This document shows, piece by piece, positions 1 through 9,766 of a stretch of DNA of 64,000 nucleotides. Below the pieces are notes generated by a model that saw only the letters and a program-made list of their open reading frames with translations, ran no database searches and had not been told where the DNA came from. The position numbers and the translations under genes are program-made. This stretch comes from Phlegmacium glaucopus (lineage: Eukaryota > Basidiomycota > Agaricomycetes > Agaricales > Cortinariaceae), in assembly GCA_015039465.1 (NCBI GenBank), contig MU130220.1:54400-118399 (forward strand), written 5' to 3'. Every line of letters begins with the position of its first letter. Position 1 is the first letter of the stretch.

Positions 1-120
1 TTTTGTTGACCAGGAACGCGATTCAGGGCTGCTTCCAAAATAGGTAAGTGAATTCAAAGTCCGCTTATTTTCATGATGGCAACTTTTAAGCTTTGTTCTC
101 ACGCTACCAATCAGTATTGG

Positions 121-740
121 TGTGCGACACCGAATATCAATCGGCCCAACTCCCGATCTGATTTTGACTTCTTATTTTATTATTTTATTTTATCTTCACA
201 TGACACCATTTTTATTATCTTTATTATCACACCATTTCTTTATTTATTTACATATCTCCATTATGTCCATATTAGTACTTAAACACCCCACCATCCTAGC
301 AAGGATCCCCATCCTTTCCTCCTTGGATCCCCTGCTAGGTGAGTTGATGTAACCTATTACTTATAAATATTATTAACTTTGGATCCCCTGCTAGTCTGAC
401 TAAGTCAGTGTTGGAGTATATGAGTTTCATCTCATTAATCTCCTATTAAGTATTTATCTATTTTGTATCTTATCATTTCTCTTTATTTTTGTGTCATGAT
501 AATGGTCACATCTTGTAGTCATGAATTTTAGTATAGTGAGTCTCAACTTTCTATCAAAAGTTGAGACATGAGTTCACTCATTTATTCCTTAGTTATAATA
601 TCTAACATATACCTAGTTACTCATTTATTGTTCTAGGTATATTAATTAAACAAACTTTCTATCAAAAGTTGAGACTTATTCATTTATTGTTCTAGCTGTT
701 AAATATTACAGCAACAGTCAGTACTGCAGTTGCCCTAACA
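121..740 (+). mobile_element. Solo LTR, family alpha, with a nested LTR
   Basis: A degenerate copy of the LTR seen intact at 4469-4879. The shared parts include the TTGGATCCCCTGCTAG motif, present twice, and the end GTTGCCCTAACA. The element begins TGTG and ends AACA. Flanks ATTGG (116-120) and ACTGG (741-745) look like a mutated 5-bp target-site duplication. It is interrupted at 409-716 by a second LTR. The 5' boundary is less certain than the 3' one. No internal retroelement coding sequence is present. Confidence 0.6.
409..716. mobile_element. Solo LTR, family gamma, nested in an alpha LTR
   Basis: A 308-bp segment starting TGTTGGAG and ending CAGCAACA, flanked on both sides by GTCAG (404-408 and 717-721). 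Removing it rejoins the alpha LTR as seen at 4469-4879. It contains two copies of a short palindromic motif, CAACTTTCTATCAAAAGTTG. TG...CA ends plus a 5-bp duplication are the mark of LTR integration. Confidence 0.8.
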
Positions 741-746
741 ACTGGC

Positions 747-1884
747 ATCACATAGGTGTCACATATGAAATGTTGAGACATGGCCTTTCATTCCTCACAC
801 AACATTTAATAGGATGTTTTTAAGTTGAAAATGGTACATAAAGAGTAGTTTGAATCAGAAACTGCAAGTTGAATACAACCAATACATTTCTTTGTGGCCA
901 TAATGATGATTCCCCTGCTAAATCTGAGTGCTGAGATGTCTACCTTTTATAACTCTCCAGCACCTCAAATATGAGACTTGTTTTGCTGGAATAAATTATT
1001 CTAAATGTTATTATGAACATTTCTATCAGGTTAGAAATTTTATATTTGTCCATTGAGGTCATTATTTCAAGGTATATGCATCATTATCTTATGCTTACAG
1101 TGTGAAATTAAAAATTCTGAGCTGATAGGCATGTTAAGAATCAAAAAATACATATATTATGTCACCAAAACTAGTTGCAAAAGTGCATTGGTGAAATGTT
1201 ATAAGAGCCACTACTTTTTCTGCCCATTTTAGGTGGGCACAGAAGTATTTATTCAATAAAGAAGTGGATAATGGATGTGGAGATGGAGTTTTGGCTCAGA
1301 TATATGGTGGTTTGAGAGGAAAGGAGATTAAGCCATGAAGCAAAGGTGCTATCTGTTGCATACAGCCATGTTCATTTTTGGGGTGGCTGTGCCCACCAGA
1401 AAAAGTAGTGGCTCTTATAACATTTCACCAATGCACTTTTGCAACTAGTTTTGGTGACATAATATATGTATTTTTTGATTCTTAACATGCCTATCAGCTC
1501 AGAATTTTTAATTTCACACTGTAAGCATAAGATAATGATGGATATACTTTGAAATAATGACCTCAATAGAAAAATATAAATTTTCTAACCTGATATAAAT
1601 GTTCAGAATAACATTTAGAATAATTTATTCCAGCAAAACAAGTCTCATATTTGAGGTGCTGGAGAGTTATAAAGGGTAGACATCTCAGCACTCAGATTTA
1701 GCAGGGGAATCATCATTATGGCCACAAAGAAATATATTGGTTGTATTCAACTTGCAGTTTCTGATTCAAACTACTCTTTATGTACCATTTTCAACTTAAA
1801 AACATCCTATTAAATGTTGTGTAATGAGAGCCATCATCAGTCTAGAGCCATGTCTCAATATTTCATGTGTGACACCTATGTGAC
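747..1884. repeat. Large fold-back (inverted repeat) element
   Basis: The left arm (about 747-1225) and right arm (about 1386-1884) are imperfect inverted copies. For example, AAGTGCATTGGTGAAATG at about 1180 is matched in reverse complement near 1422, and TAGGTGTCACATATGAAATG at about 750 is matched near 1870. The spacer of about 160 bp is unrelated. The arms share wording with the satellite-like units at 5.2-8.8 kb, such as AATTTTTAATTTCACAC and ATGAGACTTGTTTTG. I see no transposase. CpG is nearly absent. Confidence 0.85.
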
Positions 1885-1914
1885 ACCTGTGTGACATTAT
1901 GTCACATAACTCGG

Positions 1915-2520
1915 GCATTCATTGTTGATTCATTGTCAATTCAATACTCTGAGTACCATTCAAAACTAAACTCAAAACTTACCAATGAAGCCCAGCAGCT
2001 AAACACAACAGCAATCATATTTGCTGTATGTGTCCCGCCACCTAAAGCCTGAGGCCTTGATTCAGATAACAAAGTTTTGGTACTCATCTTTGACTCATCT
2101 CAATGTGCACCTAGGCTGCAGCTGAAAATAATTATCACTTGGTATAGACATCTTTTTGGTCACTGGTGCAAAAGAATTGTGCAGCATCCTGGCTCTGCTT
2201 CCCAAAACCCAGTTGACTTAGATAAATATCAGAACAATGCATGGTACTATTACTGTGCTTTAATAGGCCAAGGTCATCCTGGCAAGGCCTATATAAGGGG
2301 GTTATTCACCAACCAATACCAACAGCATCTCAGCTTCCAGACTTGAACCTTCAACTTGCAAGTAAGCCCAACTACTCTTAAGATGAAACAAAGTTCACTG
2401 TCCTCTTCACCTTTGTTGCAACTGCCAGTGCAAGTGCTATCTTTCCCAGCACTGACAGGCAGTGACAGCAATTGTGGCAACAACATTGATACCATAATTG
2501 ACTGTGGCGACACCGGTCTT
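1915..2520 (+). pseudogene. Secreted cysteine-rich protein pseudogene, piece 1 of 4
   Basis: A diverged copy of the promoter, leader and first half of the small secreted protein gene found on the other strand at 16271-16549. Collinear similarity runs from the far upstream region through the TATA region (CCTATATAAGGGGG, 2289-2302), the leader and the start codon region at about 2382. It stops at the codons around CCGGTCTT (2513-2520), where a hAT-like element is inserted. Nearly every CpG in the intact copy is TpG or CpA here. The remaining pieces are at 4441-4468, 4880-4932 and 9538-9740. Confidence 0.85.
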
Positions 2521-4440
2521 GAGGTCTTTACTCTCCCCCACACATTCCGAGCGAGTCCGAGCAGTTCCAAGCGGAATCTGCTAGGAACCTGCTCGGAGTC
2601 ACTCAGAACTGCTCGGAACTGCTCAGAATGGATTTTTGGTGAGAGTCCAGCCAATTTTCCATTTAACTCAGACTCATTCTGACTGAATTCTGAGCAGTTC
2701 CAAGCAGTTCCGAGTGGAACGGCTTGGAACCCAGTCCCAGCAGTACCGAGCAGTACCGAGCAGTTCCTAGTCTGAGCTTGCCTCACAAGTAGTATTATAT
2801 ATTTAAAATTAAAGTAGTATGTAAGTTGATTATAATTCACATTTGAAAGGTGGCAATGGCTCACTGCCATTTGAATTTTGGATTTTGTTTAGGCTGCGAG
2901 GTGTGATCACGTGACCACATGTGACGCACATTTTCAAATCAACAAACATCAGTAATAGTAATACCTTCCATCACCACACCACCATTGCAACCACCACTGT
3001 CGTCACCTCAGAACCACACACAATAACAACAACCAAACAACAACAACAATGGATGACAACAAGGACAACCGAGGACCAACAACAATGACAATGACCAACA
3101 ACAACAACCAACAACAACAACAGCAACGGCCAAGGACAACGACCACCAACAACCAACAACAACAATGGCAGCTACAGCTACGGCTACGGCTACGATGACG
3201 ACGATGGCTACCCCCCTCACCAGGGGGGTTCGGTTTTTTTAAAATTTTTTTTTATATATATTTCACTATTACTAACTACAACCCACAGTGTACAATGGCC
3301 ACCACCACCATATCACCACAGACAACAACCACTACCCCCCTTTTAGGGGGGTTTTCTCTTCATTTTGACGTACAACGACCGCTACCCCCTTCCAAGGGGG
3401 CATTTTGACATACAACGACTGCTACCCCCCTTTTTAGGGGGGTTTTCTTTTTATTTCAACAAATGACCACTTCTAACCCCCTTCCAAGGGGTATTTCAAC
3501 CTACGACGACCGCTACCCCCCTTTTTAGGGGGGTTTTCTTTTTATTTCAACAAATGACGACTGCTAACCCCCTTCCAAAGGGGTATTTCGACGTACGATG
3601 ACCGCTACCCCCCTTTTTAGGGGGGTTTTCTGTTTATTTCAACAAACGACGACTGCTAACCCCCTTCCAAGGGGGTATTTGACGTACAATGACCGCTAAC
3701 CCCCTTTTTAGGGGGGTTTTCTTCTTGTTTCGACATACAATGACCACTACCCCCCTTTTTAGGGGGGTTTTCTTTTTATTTCAACAAACGATGACCGCTG
3801 CCCCCCTTTTTATTTTGACATACAACGACCGCTACCCCCCTTCCGAGGGTTTTTTTTTAATAAATTTCTATTGAACATCAGCTACCCTTCCCTTGTGGGA
3901 GGGGTTTTTTTATTTTTTATTTTACTCTTATGTCTGAACAATGACACATGTAGGTACCCCCCCGTTTTTGTATTTTATTTAGTTTATCAGATTAAATAAT
4001 ATATAATTGACTATGAATCATGGTACCCACTAAGGTACAGTTGTTAGTATTGAATTAAAGAAATTAATATGTATATTACAAAAAATGAATAATAAATAAA
4101 ACAAAATAACTTAGTACAAATGTACTTCCTTATTTACACTACTAGTAATTTAAGTAAAAATTAAAAATTAATTGAAATTGGGAAGACATGCTCGGAATGT
4201 GCTCAGAATGTGCTCGGAATGTGCTAGGAATGTGCTTGGAATGTGCTTGGAATGTACTCAGAATGACTCGGAATATGGCCGGAATATGGTCGGAATATGG
4301 TCAGAATCTGACTTATGCACAATTTAAATGTTTTGCTAAGACTGAGCTCGGATCCTGCTCGGACTTTGCTCGGAACTGCTTGGACTCCACTCAGAACTGC
4401 TCGGAACTGCTCGGAATGTGTGGGGGAGGGTAAAGTACTG
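2521..4440. mobile_element. hAT-like non-autonomous DNA transposon, 1.9 kb
   Basis: The ends are inverted: GAGGTCTTTACTCTCCCCC on the left, and CAGTACTTTACCCTCCCCC read inward from the right, both followed by ACACATTCCGAGC. The perfect 8-bp flank CCGGTCTT is at 2513-2520 and 4441-4448. An 8-bp duplication with CAG-type ends is typical of hAT elements. Subterminal CTCGGAA/TTCCGAG repeats are dense near both ends. The middle holds an AAC-rich tract (2990-3180) and a minisatellite (3200-3900). No transposase reading frame is visible. A 762-bp relative lies at 51792-52553. Confidence 0.85.
3200..3900. repeat. Minisatellite with C-run/G-run hairpins
   Basis: About a dozen imperfect units of roughly 50-60 bp. 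Each contains a palindrome of the form CCCCCCTTTTTAGGGGGG, followed by TTTTCTTTTTATTTCAAC and a short AYGACNRCTR spacer. It lies wholly inside the hAT-like element. Confidence 0.85.
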
Positions 4441-4468
4441 CCGGTCTTTCAAACTTCAATATACTTTC
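4441..4468 (+). pseudogene. Secreted protein pseudogene, piece 2 of 4
   Basis: These 28 bp match the codons of the intact gene directly downstream of the hAT insertion point. They begin with the repeated CCGGTCTT and end with CTTTC, where the alpha LTR is inserted. Confidence 0.8.
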
Positions 4469-4879
4469 TGTTAGGGGACACCCGACTTTAACCCAAACCT
4501 CAACTAGAATCATACACCCCACCTTTCCAACAACCTCCAACCTTCCATCCAACTCCGCTTCCGTCACTGGTTTACCCCAAGACCCCGTAGTTCCGCTCTG
4601 ACTCCGATCCTCCAATTCACTCCATCTTTTATTTCTATTTTTCATATCACACCACTTCTTATTTAATTAATTGATTATTATCGTATCATTCCTTTATTTA
4701 TTTTATATCTCTGTTATGTCCATATTAGTACTTAAATACCCCCAGCCTAGCAGGGATCCTCATCCTTTCCTCTTTGGATCCCCTGCTAGGTAAGTCACTT
4801 GTAGATATCTTTTCTGAAATATTATTAACTTTGGATCCCCTGCTAGCTTGACTAAGTCAGCATCGCAGTTGCCCTAACA
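4469..4879 (+). mobile_element. Solo LTR, family alpha (411 bp)
   Basis: Starts TGTTAGGGGACACCC, ends GCCCTAACA, and is flanked by CTTTC at 4464-4468 and 4880-4884. It carries two copies of TTGGATCCCCTGCTAG. It interrupts the secreted-protein pseudogene. Relatives are at 121-740 and, truncated and inverted, at about 6374-6660. Family strand is arbitrary. Confidence 0.9.
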
Positions 4880-4932
4880 CTTTCGGCCAGGATTATTATA
4901 CTGGTCAGGGGATCAGCTTCTTCAAGGAAGTT
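4880..4932 (+). pseudogene. Secreted protein pseudogene, piece 3 of 4
   Basis: Similar to the stretch of the intact gene that encodes the YTGQG region (compare the reverse strand near 16375-16420). It ends at AAGTT (4928-4932), which recurs at 9538-9542 where the pseudogene resumes. The 4.6 kb between them is inserted DNA. Confidence 0.8.
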
Positions 4933-5189
4933 ACGAGTCTGAGTTTACAAGTCCAAGTTTACAAGTCCAAGTTTATGAGGATTCGTCCTTATATAGACAT
5001 AGACACACGAAATATTTTGGCTGATCTTATGCTTAAGTAGCCAGTAACTCCCATGATGGTATTATATAACCGTCTGATCTTCACACCCTCAATGCCTATT
5101 ACGGATTTGGCAGCCACATTGGCAAATGCATGACAAAGTGAGCTTGTTCTGTCAGTTCTGCATCATTTTGGATGATTGTTTTGGTGTGA

Positions 5190-6230
5190 TAAATGTATTA
5201 TAGCATCATAGGAATATATAGTGATTGAATTTTTATGATAAAAATGGTAAATATGTGGTTTTTTGAGGTGGGCTGTGCTTTCTTTATCTGGTGGACTGAA
5301 CCTTCCAGGCAATATAACACTTTAATTATTCATTTCTGCAACATGTTTTTGTGATGTGGGATTCTCTACCATGTATTTTAAATATTTCTCAGCAGTTATT
5401 TTATTTTATTACACACTCAGGACCTTATAAATGAGCAATTTCTACCCAAATACCTGCTAAAATGCCATTTTTGCAACTTCCAGCCAATGGAACACTTCGG
5501 AAACTGGTTTATGTAACTTGGATTGGTGATGTTAAATGTTCTAATATGTATTTTCAATGTTTATTAGCAATTATTTTATTTTATTTCACACCCAGACACT
5601 TATAGATGATCAGTTTCCACCCAAATTCCTGCTAAAATGCAGTGTTGGCAACTTCTAGCCTATAGAACACATCTAAAACTGGTTTCTGTAGCTCATATCA
5701 CTGACAAAAAATAGTATACCATGTATCATAAACATCTCTCAGGAGTTAGAATTTTTAATTTCACACTTAAGCCCTTAAAAATATGTGAGCTACTGCCAAT
5801 CCCAATCCAAATTTGAAACTTCCAGCCTATAGAACTGTTCATAAACTGGGATTTTTAGCTCTTCCTGCGACCAAATATTGTCTATGGTGCATCAAAATAT
5901 CCCTCAAGAATTTCATTATTTTATTTCACACTTATAATCCTACAAATAAGCAAACCCCACCCAACTGCCTGCTAAATTGCAATTCTTTAGACATCCAGCC
6001 TATAAACTCTTCAGAAGCTGGGTTCTGCAACCTATGATAGTGACAAAAAATGCTCTACCATATATTCTCAGCATTTCTCAGGAGTTATATTTGTTAATTT
6101 TGCTTTCAACCCCTCACAACTGAGTGATCTTCAGCCAATGTCATCCAAAGTGTGATGTTTGAGACTTCCAACCTATAGAACACTTCATAAACCAGTTACT
6201 GTAACTAATGTTGGTGATATGAAATGCTCT
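5190..6230. repeat. Satellite-like tandem array, ~172-bp period
   Basis: Diverged units recur at about 5195, 5370, 5549, 5718, 5884 and 6058, and continue after the LTR block at 8436 and 8610. The spacing is about 166-179 bp. The shared core resembles CCATGTATCATAAACATTTC followed by TCAGGAGTTA. Each unit then has TTTTATTTCACACT, CCTGCTAAA and CTTCCAGCCTATAGAAC. A and T predominate and CpG is very rare. No coding potential is seen. Confidence 0.75.
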
Positions 6231-6373
6231 TGTTAAGTTTGAAACAAAGAGGAAATGATGGAATGAATCCAGAATGGATGTAACAGAACCGGAACAGTAA
6301 CAGAAAGAACTTTAGCCTCAGCATATGTGCTGTGCTGCCCAACTCCTAAGATGTCCTGATTTCAGATCTGGAA

Positions 6374-6660
6374 AGGATGGGGATCCCTGCTAGGCTGTGG
6401 GGTATTTAAGTACTAATATGGACATAACGGAGATATAAAATAAATAAAGGAATGATACAATAATAATTAATTAATTAATTAATTAAGAAGTGGAAAATAA
6501 AAATAAAAGACGGAGCAAACTGGAGTCGGATCAGAGTTACGGAGTTCCGGAGTAAACCAGTAACAGAAGTGGAGTTGGACAGAAGGTCGGAGGTCGTCAG
6601 AAAGGCAGGATGTATGATTCTAAGGTTGAGGTTTGGGTTGAAATCAGGTGTCCCCTAACA
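6374..6660 (-). mobile_element. Truncated alpha LTR inside beta LTR copy 1
   Basis: Reverse complement of the alpha LTR. It ends GGTGTCCCCTAACA at 6660 and contains GGGGATCCCTGCTAGG near 6380, where it is truncated. The (TTAA) microsatellite at 6463-6485 is part of this copy. Confidence 0.7.
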
Positions 6661-6943
6661 AAGATGGAAGCCTCAATGACTTAGAGGATAAACAAGAGGA
6701 GGAGACAAAGTTGATATTTGAAACTAAGGATAAACATACAAGGATCGAGTACTTAAATAATAAAAGGAATAGCAACTGAAATATGGAAGATAAATATAAT
6801 GTGCTGTGCTCTGCTCCTGGAAAGTCTTGCATTCTATGGTAAATAATCTGATGCTGGTGTGCTGACCGAGAGTGGGACAGTGATGACAAAGGAATAGTCA
6901 TTATGGTGATGATGAGGGAAATGGGTTTGGAGTAATATTGGAA

Positions 6944-7300
6944 CATCAGAAAAAAATAACCTTGGCCTGGCTGGCTCTGGCTGCCCTGGCCAGCCCTGAA
7001 CATCTTTGGCTAGGTTTAAAAATCTGAAAAAAATCTAACAAATCACAGAAATATTTATAGTACCCAATTCCAAAAAAATTAAACAATTACATAAGACAGA
7101 TGCTGAGATATTCAAGATATTAAATTGTTTAAAAATCTTGAATATCTCAGCATCTGTCTTATGTAATTGTTTACTTTTTTTTTGAATTGGGTACTATAAA
7201 TATTTCTGTGATTTGTTAAATTTTTTTCAGATTTTTAAACCTAGCCAAAGATGTTCAGGGCAGCCAGAGCCAGCCAGGCCAAGGTTATTTCTTTCTGATG
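6944..7300. repeat. Fold-back element, 357 bp
   Basis: A near-perfect hairpin. CATCAG...ATAACCTTGGCCTGGCTGG at the left is matched by the reverse complement at the right, which ends CTGATG. The innermost pairing is around GATATTCAAGATATTAAATT (7111-7130). It lies inside beta LTR copy 1 and is absent from the beta copy at 44843-45422, so it is a later insertion. Confidence 0.85.
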
Positions 7301-7448
7301 AAGAGCCAGAATGACATGGAAAGGTCTTGAATGTGGGTTGAGTGATATGGAAGTAAAGGGAAAGGACTGTATGGAGTACAGACTACCGGAATGAGCTCCA
7401 TCAGAGTCAGACCAGAGTAACATATGATGGAACTTGAATGTAACAGCT

Positions 7449-8428
7449 TGTTACATTCCATTATATGTTACTCCGGTCCAACTCCGTCGGAGTTGTTTCC
7501 GGTAGTCCGTACTCCGTTCCAGTACTCTCCCTTGTTTCTGGTTCTGCTCCTCCTACATCCAACTCCAAGACTTTTCCATATCATTCTGACTCTTCCGACA
7601 ATACTCCAAACCCATTACCACACCTTCTGTTACAAACTTTCTTTTCTTTTTCTTATCTCCACTGAACATATGCCTGTTTCACTCACATGCATCCTATGCT
7701 TTCTTTTCATCTGCGCTTCCACATGCTTACCTTCCCTTTTTCATTGTTTCATCTATTATTAACCATGCATACTCTTTTACATGCGCTTGTTTCATCTATG
7801 CACAACTCTCTCTCTTTTACTATAAATACACTATTTACTACTCGATGTAACGGTAGCTAATTCTTGAGAATCTACCTTTGGTTGCTTATACTCTCAAACT
7901 TCCTCAAACTCCTAAGACTCTGCTTCGAGACTATTCTCTTAGTACTCTTTTGAGCTCAACGAACGAACGAACAATCTCTTATACGACTGTCTACGGTCAG
8001 AACTCTCTGAACCGTTCGAAGTTGTAACACCTTCGCCATAACAACTATTTCTTTGTCATCACTTTCCCACTATCAGTCAGCACACTAGCTATGGATTATT
8101 CACCCCAGGAATGCAGGACTTTCCAGGAGCAGAATGCAGCACTTATATTTATCTTTTATATTTCTGATGCTATTCCTTTTATTATTTAAGTACTCAAAAC
8201 TTGTATGTTTTCCTCAGTTTGAATATCAACCTAGTTTCCTCCTCCTATTCATCCTCTAAGTTCCTGCAACTTCTGGTTCCACTCCATTCCATTCTTACTC
8301 CAAAATTAGGACATGAAGGTTTAGGGTAGCACAGCATATACACTGAGGCTATAGTCCTTTTCCATTCCGTGGTTCCGTTCCAATCAAACTCCATCCAATA
8401 CTCCGGAATAGAGTTCCCAAACTTAACA
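7449..8428. mobile_element. Solo LTR, family beta (copy 2), inverted relative to copy 1
   Basis: Starts TGTTACATTCC, ends AACTTAACA, and is flanked by CAGCT at 7444-7448 and 8429-8433. It is the reverse complement of beta copy 1 and was inserted into the terminal bases of copy 1. Without its own nested LTR (7628-8029) and one duplication it measures about 573 bp, which fits the family. Confidence 0.9.
7628..8029 (+). mobile_element. Solo LTR, family delta (402 bp), nested in beta copy 2
   Basis: Starts TGTTACAAACTTTC, ends GTTGTAACA, and is flanked by CCTTC at 7623-7627 and 8030-8034. The other beta LTRs are continuous at this point, so the insertion is clear. It contains a TATAAATAC motif near 7811 in the + direction and an (ACGA) run near 7960. 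Similar wording (TTCTTGAGAATC, AAACTTCC) recurs at 42960-43135. Confidence 0.85.
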
Positions 8429-8433
8429 CAGCT

Positions 8434-8790
8434 CTACAATGTATCATAAACATTTCTCAGGAGTTTAATCTTCTAATTTTAAATGTTGAGCTTGATAAAA
8501 CAAGTGGATATCAAGCCAATGCCAGCCAAATTGATAGCTGAAGCTTCTAAGGAATAGAACTCTTCAACAACTCATTTATGAGATTTGTTTTGGTGAGAGA
8601 ATATGCTATATTTTCAATTCTGAACATTTCTCATACTTGGAGCATGAAATTAAAAATTCTAATTCCTGAGAAATGTTCAGAATTGAAAATATAGCATATT
8701 CTCTCACCAAAACAAATCTCATAAATGAGTTGTTGAAGAGTTCTATTCCTTAGAAGCTTCAGCCATCAATTTGGCTGGGGAAACATGCAT
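8434..8790. repeat. Continuation of the ~172-bp array ending in a fold-back
   Basis: 8434-8640 resumes the satellite-like array after the LTR block. About 8504-8632 and 8663-8778 are inverted copies; for example, AAACAAATCTCATAAATGAG on one side is matched in reverse on the other. The spacer is about 30 bp and contains AAATTAAAAATTCTAATTCC. 8790-9537 has no recognisable gene. Confidence 0.75.
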
Positions 8791-9537
8791 CCAGGAACAA
8801 TTACACACATTCAGAAATTTTTATTTATTGTATCTGATTCACATCCTATTTCTATGGATATACATCACTCAAACTCCCCTCTGGGAGTGTTGTACAGAGG
8901 AGGAGCTCAGTGTCTCACTTTCTGCAATGTGACATGTGTGACATGTGCCGAGCCAGGTGTCACAGGTGACAGGCATTGCCCACCCTCACATTATTATACC
9001 TGCTGCTGCTAGGGCTACCAAAGTTCAATTCAGGCTTTTCAGGCCCTTCCAAAAATTTGGGAACTGTGTTCAAACTGGTTCAAACCATATCTTTCTCTAA
9101 ATTTTCTGTAAATAATAATTAATTGACTGGGATATCAATAAAAAATTTCATTGATGTTTTGGGAGTTGGAGATTGAAAACATTTTGACTATTTCCCTCAT
9201 ACCACTGTTTGCCAAGCTCAGCCACAACACCAACACAACAGAGGCTCAAACAATGTCATTTGGACCCCAGGTATGTTCTTTAAGTTGATTCCCCTTTGAA
9301 CTGACTTTTTTTATTGAATTTTAGTGTTATAACCAGACAACAACAACAACAACAATTGATCGCAGTGACAGATAACCACAACCACAACAGGGGCCCAACA
9401 GTGCTGTTGTTGGGGCTCAGGTATGTCTATAGTATACTAGCCATTTATACTCAAGACAGATAAATAAATTATTGCAATTTACATTACTAATGAAGGGGAC
9501 TTGTTCATGCCATGCGCAGCACTGGCCCACATGAGCC

Positions 9538-9740
9538 AAGTTGGTTGTCAAGGTGTCAAAGTCTCTGCGGGCCTCTAGCACTTGCCTCCAGATCCTGTTT
9601 ATACCACGGTGTGTAGTAAGGATCATTTGTTGAATGCTAAATTGTGGTCTGAGGAAAGGTTAGTCATACATTGGCATCTTATTATTTCAAAATAATTGGC
9701 CTGACCCAAGATTGTCATTTTTTTTAAACCCTTCATATAC
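9538..9740 (+). pseudogene. Secreted protein pseudogene, piece 4 of 4 (3' end)
   Basis: From the repeated AAGTT onward this matches the last third of the secreted-protein gene and its 3' flank (reverse strand, about 16200-16365). It includes GGTTGTCAAGGTGTC, TCTAGCACTTGCCTCCAGAT and the downstream TTATTATTTCAAAAT. CpG is again depleted relative to the intact copy. Confidence 0.85.
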
Positions 9741-9766
9741 TTTGAGCAGATGTATGGCCTACTATA

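Larger units (their letters stand above)
6231..7445. mobile_element. Solo LTR, family beta (copy 1), with internal insertions
   Basis: Starts TGTTAAGTTTGAAACAAAG and ends GAATGTAACA. The left flank is GCTCT (6226-6230). The right GCTCT is at 8431-8435, because beta copy 2 inserted within the last bases of this LTR and its flank. Subtracting an inverted alpha fragment (about 6374-6660) and a fold-back element (6944-7300) leaves about 570 bp. This agrees with the 580-bp copy at 44843-45422. Confidence 0.85.

Noticed and set aside
2971..3220. Val/Cys-rich minus-strand frames near 3.1 kb
   Set aside because: Translation of the AAC-rich tract within the hAT-like element.
5190..6230. CRISPR-like array
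   Set aside because: Eukaryotic sequence. The units are long, diverged and continuous, without constant repeats and unique spacers.
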